From NCBI RefSeq assembly GCF_000943565.1, contig NZ_JTDW01000006.1, positions 1 to 64,000 of the forward strand: 64,000 bases of DNA, read 5' to 3'. The notes beneath the pieces were generated by a model. It was not told the origin of the DNA and searched no databases. It worked only from the letters and a program-made list of their open reading frames with translations. Positions 55,041-64,000 of this stretch are shown here, one piece after another (position 1 is the first letter of the stretch; each line of letters starts with the position of its first letter). The position numbers and the translations under genes are program-made. Source of the DNA: Neotamlana sedimentorum. Its GTDB lineage: Bacteria; Bacteroidota; Bacteroidia; Flavobacteriales; Flavobacteriaceae.

Positions 55041-56186
55041 TTAACTAACTCGTGTTATGGCTTCTTGTAAATCTTCTGTTGTGGCACAAAGTGAAAAACG
55101 AATATACCCCTCGCCTTGGCTACCAAAAATAGTACCTGGCGTTATAAAAATATAATGCTCTTTTAAAATCATGTCTATATATTCTTCAGACTTCATATAT
55201 GCCGGTAATTTTGCCCACACAAACATACCTGACGCCTCTTTACTAAAAGTACAATTTAAAGCTTCGGCTAATTGCCAAACTAATTCGCGACGTTTTTGGT
55301 ATACACTGTTTAAGGTTGCAAACCACATATTAGAACAATTTAAAGCTTCTATAGCACCTTTTTGAATACCGTAAAACATTCCAGAATCCATATTACTCTT
55401 TACCTTTAGCACGTGGCTAATAAGTGTGCCATCGCCAACAACCATACCAACACGCCAGCCAGCCATATTAAATGTTTTACTTAAGGAATTTAACTCTAAA
55501 CACACCTCTTTGGCCCCTTCAACACTTAAAATACTTGTTGGTTCTTGGTTTAAAATAAACGCATACGGATTGTCGTTAACAATTAAAATATTATGCTTTT
55601 TAGCAAAAGCTACTAACGTTTCGAACACGTATTTTGAAGGTTTTGCTCCTGTTGGCATATGCGGATAATTAACCCACATTAATTTTACCTTAGTTAAATC
55701 TTGTTGCTCTAAAGCTTCAAAATCTGGCATCCAATTATTCCCCGCATCTAAATTGTATAAAACACCTTTTGCGCCTACTAATTTCGTTACCGATTGGTAA
55801 GTAGGATAACCTGGATTTGGTATTAACACTTCGTCGCCTTCATTTAAAAATGCCATTGAAATATGCATAATACCTTCTTTACTACCAATAAGTGGTAAAA
55901 TTTCGGTATTTGGACTAAGACTTACCTTAAAGTTTGATTTATAAAAATTCGCCATGGCTTGTCTTAGCTCTGGTAAACCTTGGTAACTTTGGTATTTGTG
56001 TGCCGCTGGATTTTTTAAGCTATCTACAATAGCATCAACAACCTTTTGTGGTGGTTGTAAATCTGGGCTTCCTATACCTAAATTAATTACGGGTTTACCA
56101 TTAGCGATCATTAAATTAACCTCTCTCAATTTTTTCGAGAAGTAGTATTCTTCAACGGTATGTAATCGGTTTGCTACTTCAATCAT
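55041..56186 (-). CDS. Aminotransferase class I/II (aromatic pathway)
   Basis: 381 residues. PLP enzyme: INLGIGSPDLQPP, GSKEGIMHISMAFL, NPGYPTYQSV, NDNPYAFIL, and the PLP-lysine motif LNSLSKTFNMAGWRVG. Its place between pheA and tyrA suggests phenylpyruvate or prephenate as amino acceptor. Its start overlaps the pheA stop by 4 bp. Confidence 0.93.
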   Translation of the reverse strand: MIEVANRLHTVEEYYFSKKLREVNLMIANGKPVINLGIGSPDLQPPQKVVDAIVDSLKNPAAHKYQSYQGLPELRQAMANFYKSNFKVSLSPNTEILPLIGSKEGIMHISMAFLNEGDEVLIPNPGYPTYQSVTKLVGAKGVLYNLDAGNNWMPDFEALEQQDLTKVKLMWVNYPHMPTGAKPSKYVFETLVAFAKKHNILIVNDNPYAFILNQEPTSILSVEGAKEVCLELNSLSKTFNMAGWRVGMVVGDGTLISHVLKVKSNMDSGMFYGIQKGAIEALNCSNMWFATLNSVYQKRRELVWQLAEALNCTFSKEASGMFVWAKLPAYMKSEEYIDMILKEHYIFITPGTIFGSQGEGYIRFSLCATTEDLQEAITRVS

Positions 56187-57010
56187 AGCTTTGCATTTTT
56201 ATATTCGCCTAAAACTTTAAAGTCTTCGGCCATTATGTTTATTATCGATTTCGCTTTATCGAAATCTGAATATCTTTCAAAAGTAACATCAACGAAAAAA
56301 GCATATTTCCAAGGCGTTTCGGCAATAGGTAACGACTGTATTTTTGTTAAATTCAATTTACAATCGCTCATCACATTTAAAATTGTTGCCAAACTACCAC
56401 GTTTATGATTTGCGGTAAATTTTAAAGATGCCTTGTTAATTTCATTTTGAGGCACTTCAGAATTTGTACGTTTTACAATTGCAAAACGTGTTTCGTTATG
56501 CTTTATAGTTTGTATGCTATGTGCTAAAATATCTAACTCGAAAATTTCGGCAGCCAAAACGCTTGCAATGGCACCAACACCTTTAAGTTGTTTTTCCTGT
56601 ATGCGTTGTGCAACCTCGGCTGTATCTTTGTCTTCAACTAATTTAATATGTGGGTGTTCTTTAAAAAAAGCTTTACACTGCAATAATGCCATAGGATGCG
56701 AATAAACCTCTTTTATATCTTCAATATTTTGCCCTTTTAGTGCCATTAAATTATGCTGAATATCTAAATAATGCTCACCAACTACATGTAATCCATAATT
56801 ATCGATTAGCGCATAATTAGGAATTATAGAACCCGCTATAGAATTCTCTAACGCCATAATTGCGGCATCACATTCTTTAGTAATTAAGGCATCAACCACT
56901 CTATCGAATGTTAAACACTCAATAAGAGACACTTGGTTTTCAAAAAATTGTTCTGAAACAATATGATGAAACGATCCTTTTACACCTTGTATAGCTACTG
57001 TATTAATCAA
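56183..57010 (-). CDS. pheA: Prephenate dehydratase
   Basis: 275 residues. Phenylalanine branch. Catalytic domain ~1-180 (VKGSFHHIVSEQFF, ALENSIAGSIIPNYALI, YSHPMALLQC, AVIASV-type GVGAIASVLAAEIF, HNETRFAIVKR) and an ACT domain ~195-270 (NHKRGSLATILNVMSDCKLNLTKIQSLPI) for Phe feedback. First structural gene after an attenuator-like leader. Confidence 0.95.
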   Translation of the reverse strand: MINTVAIQGVKGSFHHIVSEQFFENQVSLIECLTFDRVVDALITKECDAAIMALENSIAGSIIPNYALIDNYGLHVVGEHYLDIQHNLMALKGQNIEDIKEVYSHPMALLQCKAFFKEHPHIKLVEDKDTAEVAQRIQEKQLKGVGAIASVLAAEIFELDILAHSIQTIKHNETRFAIVKRTNSEVPQNEINKASLKFTANHKRGSLATILNVMSDCKLNLTKIQSLPIAETPWKYAFFVDVTFERYSDFDKAKSIINIMAEDFKVLGEYKNAKL

Positions 57011-57051
57011 CTTTATTTAGTTATTTTTAAATTTTCAAGTAATTCTTGAAC

Positions 57052-57080
57052 AAAAAAAAGTCCCGATTTTCATCGAGACT
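57052..57080 (-). terminator. Attenuator terminator in front of pheA
   Basis: On the - strand AGTCTCGAT pairs with ATCGGGACT around GAAA (hairpin 57080-57059, one G-U pair), followed by eight T. Lies 41 bp before the pheA ATG and after the aromatic leader ORF, so it can switch the operon off. Confidence 0.85.
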
Positions 57081-57103
57081 CATATTAAAATTTATTTTAT
57101 AAA

Positions 57104-57181
57104 TTATACATACAACGCCTCGTTTCTTCCGCTAAAAAAGAAATAAAAGAAATTGATAAAATATGTATAATGTATTGTCAT
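57104..57181 (-). CDS. Phe/Tyr-rich leader peptide of the pheA operon
   Basis: A 25-codon ORF: ATG at 57181, TAA at 57106-57104, reading MTIHYTYFINFFYFFF then SGRNEALYV. Six Phe and three Tyr occur in the twelve codons 5-16, far above chance. The end of the frame contains CGAGGC (57122-57117), which can pair with GTCTCG in the 5' arm of the terminator and so form an antiterminator. This is the classic layout of attenuation by ribosome stalling at Phe/Tyr codons. Confidence 0.85.
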   Translation of the reverse strand: MTIHYTYFINFFYFFFSGRNEALYV

Positions 57182-57197
57182 CGTCTTAATTATGCTG

Positions 57198-57227
57198 CTA
57201 AAGTAATTATTTATTTAAAAACACAAA
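57198..57227 (-). promoter_or_regulatory. Promoter of the pheA leader
   Basis: TTTG (57227-57224), 18 bp, then TACTTTAG (57205-57198; one mismatch to TAnnTTTG), 17 bp before the leader ATG. It fits the -33/-7 Bacteroidota pattern. Confidence 0.65.
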
Positions 57228-57308
57228 GCACTTGAATAGATTTTTTACGTATATATTAAAATTTTTTAAGATTTTACAGCAAAACTCATATTACGTTGTA
57301 TAATAATT

Positions 57309-57316
57309 TATTTTTG
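57309..57316 (+). promoter_or_regulatory. gldA -7 promoter element TATTTTTG
   Basis: A perfect TAnnTTTG, 17 bp before the gldA ATG. Confidence 0.5.
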
Positions 57317-57333
57317 AATAAATATTTTTAAAT

Positions 57334-58227
57334 ATGTCTATTGAAGTTAAAGGGATAACTAAACTTTACGGAAGCCAAAAAGCTTTAAACAATGTAACAT
57401 TTAAAGTAAACAAACCAGAAATTGTTGGTTTTTTAGGACCTAATGGTGCTGGAAAATCGACAATGATGAAGATTTTAACTACTTTTATTAATGCAAATCA
57501 AGGTGAAGCAAAAGTTAACAATCACGATGTTAACCAGAACAAAAAGCAGGTACAGCAAAGTGTAGGCTATTTACCCGAGCACAACCCGCTGTATTTAGAT
57601 ACGTATGTAAAAGAATATTTAGCTTTTAACGCTTCTATTTACAAAGTTAGCAAACAACGCACACAAGAGGTTATTCAACTCACCGGATTAACGCCCGAAT
57701 CTCATAAAAAAATAGGACAACTCTCCAAAGGTTATCGCCAGCGTGTTGGTTTAGCTAATGCCTTATTGCATGATCCGGATGTTTTAATTTTAGATGAACC
57801 CACTACAGGCCTAGACCCAAACCAATTGGTGGATATTAGACAACTTATAAAAACCATTGGGCAAACTAAAACGGTTTTTTTATCTACTCATATTATGCAA
57901 GAGGTTGAAGCCATTTGCGACCGCGTTATTATTATAAACAAAGGTGAAATTGTTGCCGATAAAAAACTAAAAGATTTACGCAACGAAAAAGAACAAGTTG
58001 TAATTGTAGAGTTTGATTACCGTGTTGAAGATGCCATTTTAAAACAACTTCCTAAAGCTATTGACGTAACAAATACACATGGTTTTGTTTATGAAATTAC
58101 ATTTAAAACCTCAGAAGACATGAGGTCACATGTATTTGATTTTGCACATGACAACGAACTTAAAATACTTCAACTAAATCAAAAAAACGCAAATTTAGAA
58201 TCTTTATTTAGAGAGTTAACAGCTTAA
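57334..58227 (+). CDS. gldA: Gliding-motility ABC transporter ATP-binding subunit
   Basis: 297 residues: Walker A GPNGAGKST, signature LSKGYRQR (the S-G-Q variant), Walker B VLILDEPT, H-loop STH. The full-length match to GldA, including the ~80-residue C-terminal extension, fits the flavobacterial gliding ABC transporter; gldFG are not adjacent here. Confidence 0.9.
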   Translation: MSIEVKGITKLYGSQKALNNVTFKVNKPEIVGFLGPNGAGKSTMMKILTTFINANQGEAKVNNHDVNQNKKQVQQSVGYLPEHNPLYLDTYVKEYLAFNASIYKVSKQRTQEVIQLTGLTPESHKKIGQLSKGYRQRVGLANALLHDPDVLILDEPTTGLDPNQLVDIRQLIKTIGQTKTVFLSTHIMQEVEAICDRVIIINKGEIVADKKLKDLRNEKEQVVIVEFDYRVEDAILKQLPKAIDVTNTHGFVYEITFKTSEDMRSHVFDFAHDNELKILQLNQKNANLESLFRELTA

Positions 58228-58342
58228 AGGCAAAAAAGATTAGAATGACAAAAATCATCTTTCACTAATTAAAACAATCCTAATTTTGTACTATTATTAA
58301 CTGAAAATCACAAGATAATTATTTAAACAGATTCTAAATAAT

Positions 58343-58350
58343 TATCTTTG
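58343..58350 (+). promoter_or_regulatory. pta -7 promoter element TATCTTTG
   Basis: A perfect TAnnTTTG, 18 bp before the pta ATG. Its TTG (58348-58350) would be taken as a start codon by naive calling. Confidence 0.6.
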
Positions 58351-58368
58351 TGTCTCAAAAAAATTATC

Positions 58369-60459
58369 ATGAGTAAAGGTATTTATGTAGCAACCATGGA
58401 GCCCAATAGCGGTAAATCTGTAGTTGTACTTGGATTAATGCGAATGCTACTTGGAAAAACGGCCCGAGTAGGTTATTTCAGGCCAATTGTTGAAGATGTT
58501 GAAGAAGGTGAAATGGACAATCATATTAAAACGGTTGTTTCTCATTTTGAAATAGATTTAAATTACAAAAAAACTTACGCTTTTAAACGCAGTGAAGTAT
58601 TGGACCTCTACAACCAAGGAAAATCTGGTTATGTAATCGATGAGATCATAAAAAAATACAAACGTCTTGAGGATAATTTCGATTTAGTTTTAGTTGAAGG
58701 TACCGATTTCTCTCATGAAAACTCAAGCTTAGAGCTTGATATTAACATGTTAATCTCCAAAAACCTAGGATTGCCTGTAATTATTGTAATTAACGGAGAT
58801 CGTAAAAACGAAAAAGACCTTTTAGATAATGTACAGTTAGCCTATGACACCTTTAAAGCTGAAGTAGATGTATTATCTATAATGGCAAACAAAGTTACTG
58901 TCGAAGACACAAATACACTAAAAAATAAATTAAAAGACCGCATACATGCTAAAACAAGTATATCGGTTATTCCAAAAATACACAGCCTAGAAAACCCTAC
59001 AATAAAGGAAATAGCAAAAGCCCTTGATGCCAAAGTATTATTTGGTAAAGATATGCTTAATAACCAAGTGCAAAACTCTGGGGTTGGTGCAATGCAACTA
59101 CGTAACTATATCACAAAATTAAAAGAAGGCTCTTTAGTAATTACATCTGGAGATCGTGCTGATATTATTTTAGGATCTCTACAAGCACATATATCAAAAA
59201 ATTACCCAACAATTTCTGGAATTGTTTTAACTGGTGGTTTAATTCCTGAAGAATCTATTTTAAAACTTATTGAAGGACTTTCTAGTGTTGTACCAATTTT
59301 AAGTGTAAACAAAGGCACTTTTAATGCTACTAATGCCATAGGAAAAGTAAAATCTAGAATTTATGCTGAAAACACAGACAAAATTAACATCGCCATTGCA
59401 TCTTTTGAGAAACATGTTAACACTAAAAAATTAGCAGATAGTTTAGTTACATTTAACTCTGAAATATTCACACCAAGAATGTTTCAATATAATTTATTAC
59501 AATCGGCTCTTAAAAACAAAAAACATATTGTTTTACCAGAAGGGTATGATGAGCGTGTGTTACGAGCAACAGCAAAATTAGTTGGTGCCCAAGTAGTAGA
59601 CATAACTTTAATTGGAGAAATAGATAAAATACAAGAACGTTTAATACGCTACGACATACCTCTAGATTTAAGTAAAGTTAATGTTGTTTTCCCAACAGAA
59701 TCACCAAATTTTGATGATTACGTAAACACCTTTTACGAATTAAGAAAACACAAAGGTGTTAATATTGATATGGCTAAAGATGCCATGTCTGATGTATCCT
59801 ACTATGGCACAATGATGATTCATAAAGGTCATGCAGATGGTATGGTTTCTGGAGCTGTACACACTACACAACATACATTAAGGCCTGCTTTACAATTTAT
59901 AAAAACAAAACCTGGTGCTAACATTGTATCTTCTATATTTTTTATGTGTCTTGAAGATCGTGTATCAATATTTGGAGATTGTGCCATAAACCCAAATCCT
60001 AATGCCGAACAGCTTGCTGAAATCGCAATTGCTTCTGCCGAAACCGCAAAGAATTTTGGTGTAGAGCCTAAAGTAGCAATGCTTTCATATTCTTCAGGTT
60101 CGTCTGGTAAAGGTGAAGAAGTAGATAAAGTAAGAAAAGCAACTGAAATTGCTAAAGGCTTAGCTCCTGATTTAAAAATTGAAGGCCCAATACAATATGA
60201 TGCCGCTGTAGATATGCGTATTGGAAAAAGCAAACTACCAGACTCTGAAGTTGCAGGACAAGCTAGCGTTTTAATTTTTCCAGACCTAAATACAGGAAAC
60301 AACACCTATAAAGCCGTGCAAAGAGAAACTGGCGCTCTAGCCATTGGCCCTATGCTACAAGGCCTTAACAAACCCGTAAACGATTTAAGCCGTGGCTGTA
60401 CCGTAGATGATATTTACAGCACCGTAATAATAACTGCTATTCAAGCCCAAGACCAATAA
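58369..60459 (+). CDS. pta: Phosphate acetyltransferase
   Basis: 696 residues from ATG 58369 (the upstream TTG lies in the promoter). Makes acetyl phosphate from acetyl-CoA. N-terminal P-loop-type domain (MEPNSGKSVVVLGLMRML), a DRTGG-like middle region, and the C-terminal PTA domain (HIVLPEGYDERVLRATAKLV, GMVSGAVHTTQHTLRPALQFI, SYSSGSSGKGEEVDKVR). Operon with ackA, 6 bp apart. Confidence 0.95.
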   Translation: MSKGIYVATMEPNSGKSVVVLGLMRMLLGKTARVGYFRPIVEDVEEGEMDNHIKTVVSHFEIDLNYKKTYAFKRSEVLDLYNQGKSGYVIDEIIKKYKRLEDNFDLVLVEGTDFSHENSSLELDINMLISKNLGLPVIIVINGDRKNEKDLLDNVQLAYDTFKAEVDVLSIMANKVTVEDTNTLKNKLKDRIHAKTSISVIPKIHSLENPTIKEIAKALDAKVLFGKDMLNNQVQNSGVGAMQLRNYITKLKEGSLVITSGDRADIILGSLQAHISKNYPTISGIVLTGGLIPEESILKLIEGLSSVVPILSVNKGTFNATNAIGKVKSRIYAENTDKINIAIASFEKHVNTKKLADSLVTFNSEIFTPRMFQYNLLQSALKNKKHIVLPEGYDERVLRATAKLVGAQVVDITLIGEIDKIQERLIRYDIPLDLSKVNVVFPTESPNFDDYVNTFYELRKHKGVNIDMAKDAMSDVSYYGTMMIHKGHADGMVSGAVHTTQHTLRPALQFIKTKPGANIVSSIFFMCLEDRVSIFGDCAINPNPNAEQLAEIAIASAETAKNFGVEPKVAMLSYSSGSSGKGEEVDKVRKATEIAKGLAPDLKIEGPIQYDAAVDMRIGKSKLPDSEVAGQASVLIFPDLNTGNNTYKAVQRETGALAIGPMLQGLNKPVNDLSRGCTVDDIYSTVIITAIQAQDQ

Positions 60460-60465
60460 AACCAT

Positions 60466-61653
60466 ATGCAAGTACTTGTACTAAACTCCGGAAGCTCATC
60501 TTTAAAATTTCAACTTTTTGCCATGCCAGAAGAAACTATTATTTGTGCTGGTGTTGTTGAACGTATTGGCTTTACAGATGCTAAGTTTAAATTTAAATCT
60601 GAACATAAAAACGTTGAAACCGAAACAAAAATATTAACACACAAAGCCGCTTTAAAACTAGTTGCTAAACATTTATTAGATAAAAAAGAAGGTGTTTTAA
60701 AAACCGCAGAAGACATTAAAATTGTTGGCCATAGAGTTGTTCATGGCGGTATGCACTTTAACGATACTGTTGAAATTGACCAAGATGTAAAGGAAAAAAT
60801 AAAATCGCTTTCATCTTTAGCTCCTTTGCACAACCCTGCTAATTTAGAAGGTATTATGGTTGCTGAAACTATTTTTCCTACAGCAAAACAAGTGGCTGTA
60901 TTCGATACTGCATTTTTACAATCCATTCCTGAAAAAGCATATAAATTTGCCATACCAAACGAATTTTTAACCGAACACCATATTCGTGTTTACGGGTTCC
61001 ATGGTACAAGTCATAAATATGTTTCGGAGCAAGCTAATAAGTTTTTAGGCACCAAGGAGTCTAAAATTATAACCATTCATTTAGGAAATGGTTGTAGCAT
61101 GACAGCCATAAAAAATGGAAAAAGCATCGACCATTCCATGGGTTTCTCTCCCTTAGATGGTTTAATTATGGGAACTCGTTCAGGTGCTATTGACCCTTCG
61201 GTAATTTTCCACCTAAAAGATGCTTTAGGCTATAGCATGAAACAAATTAATGCTCTTTTAAACAAAGAAAGTGGTATGTTAGGTTTAACAGGCTATAGTG
61301 ATTTAAGAGATATTGAATTGAAGGCTTCCGAAGGTGATAAGAACTGTCAATTAGCCTTACAAATGAATGCTTACCGAATAAAAAAATACATTGGAAGTTA
61401 TGCTACCATTTTAAATGGCTTGGATGCCATAGTATTTACAGCTGGTATTGGTGAAAATTCGTCTTTAATTAGAAATTTGGTTTGTGAAGATCTAGATTTT
61501 TTAGGCATTACTTTGGATGAAAATAAAAATAACTTACGATCTAAAACCATTAGAACAATTAACTCTGACACTTCAAAAGTTAAAATATTAGTAGTTCCAA
61601 CCAATGAAGAATTAGAAATAGCTAAACAATCAGTGAGTTTATTCATAAATTAA
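60466..61653 (+). CDS. ackA: Acetate kinase
   Basis: 395 residues. Converts acetyl phosphate plus ADP to acetate plus ATP. VLNSGSSSLKFQLF, VGHRVVHGG, VAVFDTAFLQ, YGFHGTSHKYVS, THLGNG-type IHLGNGCSMTAI, MGTRSGAIDPSV, FTAGIGENSSLIR. Its end overlaps the convergent GIN-domain gene by 15 bp. Confidence 0.97.
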   Translation: MQVLVLNSGSSSLKFQLFAMPEETIICAGVVERIGFTDAKFKFKSEHKNVETETKILTHKAALKLVAKHLLDKKEGVLKTAEDIKIVGHRVVHGGMHFNDTVEIDQDVKEKIKSLSSLAPLHNPANLEGIMVAETIFPTAKQVAVFDTAFLQSIPEKAYKFAIPNEFLTEHHIRVYGFHGTSHKYVSEQANKFLGTKESKIITIHLGNGCSMTAIKNGKSIDHSMGFSPLDGLIMGTRSGAIDPSVIFHLKDALGYSMKQINALLNKESGMLGLTGYSDLRDIELKASEGDKNCQLALQMNAYRIKKYIGSYATILNGLDAIVFTAGIGENSSLIRNLVCEDLDFLGITLDENKNNLRSKTIRTINSDTSKVKILVVPTNEELEIAKQSVSLFIN

Positions 61654-62385
61654 ACGGCCGGTATATTGTTGTTCAACCTCAACAATTGGCGGCGTATTTA
61701 CTAAAATAACATCACCCGTACCCGATATTTTCCCTCTTAAGGATTGTATCGGGTTTAACACCATATCGTTCGAGCTACGATTCCAAATAACTACATTTTG
61801 CGCCGCTAAATCGCGACCTTCAAAACGGGAAGTTCCCGCTGCAAACGTTAAATTCATACTATTAGTTTTACCCGAAACAAAACAATTAGAAAGGCCATTA
61901 AACACCAACCTTAAACTATTATTATCTACCTCTAAATAAAACTCGCCACTTAAAAATGTATCTGGCTCGTTAAAATCTTCAGAATAAATAGATAAACTCG
62001 GATAGGTTAACACGCCATTAGAACGTATTTCATATTGTGTAGAACTTCTAATTTCTGTAATATTGGGTGCCGTAACATAAAATTTAGTTACACCGTAATC
62101 GCGAACATAATTACAACTATTGTTATCGGTTAAAACTAATTCTCCATCTACAACAACAGCAGTAACATCATTTAATAAATTTTTGCCAGTTTCAACTTGT
62201 ACGCTTTGCGTTGCTCCTTCTGTTAGAATTAATTCAACATCTCGATTTACCCAAATTTTGGTAAAATCTTCTACAACAAATTCATGCTCTACCACATCTC
62301 CAGACTTCTGAAAACAATTGTTGGCATTTTCGCTATTACAGGCAAAAATTAACAACACACAAATTATGTAACTTAATTTTCTCAT
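61639..62385 (-). CDS. Head GIN domain (DUF2807) lipoprotein
   Basis: 248 residues. Lipobox LIFAC (Cys16). Right-handed beta-solenoid of the head-GIN/DUF2807 family: FTKIWVNRDVELILTEG, VQVETGKNLLNDVTAVVVDGELVLTDN, and a terminal GKISGTGDVILVN. Probable surface scaffold; role unknown. Confidence 0.88.
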   Translation of the reverse strand: MRKLSYIICVLLIFACNSENANNCFQKSGDVVEHEFVVEDFTKIWVNRDVELILTEGATQSVQVETGKNLLNDVTAVVVDGELVLTDNNSCNYVRDYGVTKFYVTAPNITEIRSSTQYEIRSNGVLTYPSLSIYSEDFNEPDTFLSGEFYLEVDNNSLRLVFNGLSNCFVSGKTNSMNLTFAAGTSRFEGRDLAAQNVVIWNRSSNDMVLNPIQSLRGKISGTGDVILVNTPPIVEVEQQYTGRLIYE

Positions 62386-62427
62386 TACTTCTTTCTATAC
62401 ATTACAGAAGACTTTATTATTTGGTTT

Positions 62428-63147
62428 TTACGGATTAGTAGACCATAACGAGGCACTTTTTAACATAGCACGTTTTGGTAATTTTAAACCAGCTACAATT
62501 AATTCTGCAAAATCGTCTGGTTGTAAAACGCTGTCTTCAGAATCTTTAGTTGCAATTCCTAAATCTATAGACATATCTGAAGCAATTGTGCTTGGTGTTA
62601 AAGTACAAACACGTATATTATTTTTTCTAACCTCTTTCATTAAAGATTCCGAGAAACCAATAACGGCAAATTTTGATGCCGAATAGGCCGATGTTGTAGC
62701 ATTACCATTTAAACCAGCTGTAGACGATACATTTATAATTTCACCATCATTTTTATTTACTAAATGCGGCAACACTTCTTTAGTTACATAATACATGCCC
62801 ATAAGGTTGGTTTGTATAATGTTAGTCCAAGCTGTAACTTCCATATCTAAAACCGATCCAAAAGCCGCAATTCCTGCATTGTTAACTAAAATATCTACAG
62901 AACCCAAATCGTTTATAATACTTGCTATACCCTGTTTTACTTCTTGGTAGTTCCCTACATCAAAAACCGAATATATTGCCTTCACACCTAAACCTTCTAT
63001 TTCTGCCACTGTTTCTTTTAAAACAGTTTCATTTCTTCCTGTAATAGCTACATCAATTCCTTCTTTTGCAAAAGCCAAAGCAGTTGCTTTTCCTAAACCT
63101 CTTCCGCCACCTGTTATAATGGCCTTTTTTCCTTTTAAATGTGACAT
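62428..63147 (-). CDS. SDR family 3-ketoacyl-(ACP)-reductase-like protein
   Basis: 239 residues, classical SDR: TGGGRGLGKATAL, NNAGIAAFG, catalytic Ser in NVSSTAGLNG and Tyr-X3-Lys in YSASKFAVIGF. Annotated in relatives as 3-ketoacyl-ACP reductase; the true substrate is not fixed by sequence. Followed (24 bp upstream on the - strand) by the deacylase gene. Confidence 0.9.
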   Translation of the reverse strand: MSHLKGKKAIITGGGRGLGKATALAFAKEGIDVAITGRNETVLKETVAEIEGLGVKAIYSVFDVGNYQEVKQGIASIINDLGSVDILVNNAGIAAFGSVLDMEVTAWTNIIQTNLMGMYYVTKEVLPHLVNKNDGEIINVSSTAGLNGNATTSAYSASKFAVIGFSESLMKEVRKNNIRVCTLTPSTIASDMSIDLGIATKDSEDSVLQPDDFAELIVAGLKLPKRAMLKSASLWSTNP

Positions 63148-63171
63148 GATTTATATTTTTTTAATTGATTG

Positions 63172-64000
63172 TTACAACCTAATTCCTACACCAAACTCAA
63201 CCGCTTCAGCTTTGGCGCCGTGCGATTTTAACGTTATAGCTCCAAAAATTTTATTACCAAAATAGCGTTTTAAACCTATTCGCATGTACATGCGCCCTTC
63301 AAAATCAAAAGGATAATACACATAATACCCTAACTGTGTTAATAAAGACATTTTGTTTATAAACAACTCATGGCCTGCAAAAACACCAACACGTTTATAG
63401 TCTTCATCTCCCGACACATCTTCTTCTGGCACCGATACGCTTTGGTAATAAATTAATTCTTCCAGAAACTTCGAGAAAAACACATCGGTTCCTAATTGAA
63501 TGGCACTTTTTCTGTTTATTCGTTTATCTGCATATCCAGAAAATATATAAAACGGAAATTGCCCCATCCCAACCACGTCGCTTTCGTTTACGCCAAACCT
63601 AAATGCAACGTTAAATTTTACGGGTTCTGTAAATTTTCTATCTGTTTCATCTAAAGTATTTTGGTATTCTGGCTCAACCTTATCTAAATTATAAGAAACT
63701 CCAGCATTAAACGCAATGGTATTTGTACTTGCATTTGGCGCTTTTACATTGGCGTTAGAATAATGTATTAAGCTCACTCCTGCCAAAAACCCAAACCTAT
63801 TAAAAATGCGTTCCTTTTTAAAATTAAGCATTGCAAACGTACTACTCATTAAATGACTTCCGTAGGCTACATTTCTAAAATTAGTTTCCTTGTCGTAAGT
63901 TTTATCTGCGTAAGCTAAACCTTGACCAATACGAAACATAAGATTTCTATTAAAAAAGTAAAAATTATAATGTGCATACAACGAAGCCAAAGCACCTAAA
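63172..64000 (-). CDS. PagL-like acyloxyacyl hydrolase / lipid A deacylase, 5' end outside window
   Basis: The frame is open to the right edge, so the start lies beyond 64000. Outer-membrane barrel with alternating strands; the PagL motif HYSNANVKAPN is present (catalytic His and Ser in LIHYSNA). Likely removes a lipid A acyl chain. The last residues GVGIRL suit a barrel terminus. About 276 residues are visible. Confidence 0.8.
   Translation of the reverse strand, partial: LGALASLYAHYNFYFFNRNLMFRIGQGLAYADKTYDKETNFRNVAYGSHLMSSTFAMLNFKKERIFNRFGFLAGVSLIHYSNANVKAPNASTNTIAFNAGVSYNLDKVEPEYQNTLDETDRKFTEPVKFNVAFRFGVNESDVVGMGQFPFYIFSGYADKRINRKSAIQLGTDVFFSKFLEELIYYQSVSVPEEDVSGDEDYKRVGVFAGHELFINKMSLLTQLGYYVYYPFDFEGRMYMRIGLKRYFGNKIFGAITLKSHGAKAEAVEFGVGIRL

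Noticed and set aside
58348-58368. Longer pta start at TTG
   Set aside because: The TTG is inside the -7 box TATCTTTG.
59829-60305. 158-codon - frame
   Set aside because: Antisense shadow of pta.
1-64000. tRNA, rRNA, tmRNA
   Set aside because: No cloverleaf or rRNA-like sequence noticed in any intergenic gap, though a scan with tRNA software was not possible.

Overview
The window looks like chromosomal DNA of a marine-type Flavobacteriaceae bacterium (Bacteroidota). The evidence is very AT-rich DNA, promoters of the TAnnTTTG type with little Shine-Dalgarno signal, SusD-era style lipoprotein and secreted-protein signals, type IX secretion (T9SS) C-terminal sorting domains, the gliding gene gldA, and many DUF families typical of this group (DUF1800/DUF1501, DUF2911, DUF3857, head GIN). 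No species call is made.

Region 1 (1-15.1 kb) is an accessory array. About fifteen genes or gene remnants, all on the + strand and functionally unrelated, are separated by diverged copies of one roughly 140-170 bp intergenic repeat. Copies share a left end like GGGCACAACANCG, a central TTTCTATTCG box, an ACTAAATTNG..CTTAAAC box and a right end like CATATACAAACACGTTGTGC. The two ends are inverted relative to each other. The layout (one gene plus one trailing repeat) looks like an integron cassette array, but the core differs from canonical attC and no integrase is in view. Payload: a P1-family peptidase, a membrane protein/HTH pair, a DUF4377 lipoprotein, a Fic protein with a striking double-palindrome operator, an amidohydrolase, a YceI protein, a CocE-type hydrolase, a sulfatase, an HExxH protein, a YoaK-like membrane protein, and three broken genes. 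An IS3-family transposase cuts into the array at the left edge.

Region 2 (15.2-29.2 kb): an SDR-like protein, aspartate dehydrogenase, a VOC protein, then an Nramp-related transporter plus a heparinase II/III-family lyase behind two tandem TTGGTNNACCAA palindromes (a small sugar-utilisation unit), DUF2911, QueE with an overlooked 45-residue partner, two VGIGTT-type surface proteins, a HerA-like ATPase, and a tight operon ending in an RsuA/RluF-type pseudouridine synthase.

Region 3 (29.2-52.9 kb) is mostly housekeeping: folD, ffh, argS, polyprenyl synthetase, rlmN, queA, aroA, a MazG-like protein, dtd and rsgA. Interspersed are a DUF1800/DUF1501(T9SS)/lipoprotein operon, a TPR sensor histidine kinase, a CtlX-like hydrolase and two DUF3857 transglutaminase-like paralogues, one of which has lost its catalytic Cys and His.

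Region 4 (53-64 kb): an aromatic amino acid operon (pheA, aminotransferase, tyrA, DAHP synthase-chorismate mutase) on the - strand. It is preceded by what reads as a transcription attenuator: a 25-codon leader with nine Phe/Tyr in twelve consecutive codons followed by an intrinsic terminator. Then gldA, pta-ackA, a GIN-domain lipoprotein, an SDR reductase and a truncated PagL-like lipid A deacylase at the right edge. No tRNA, rRNA or CRISPR was seen.
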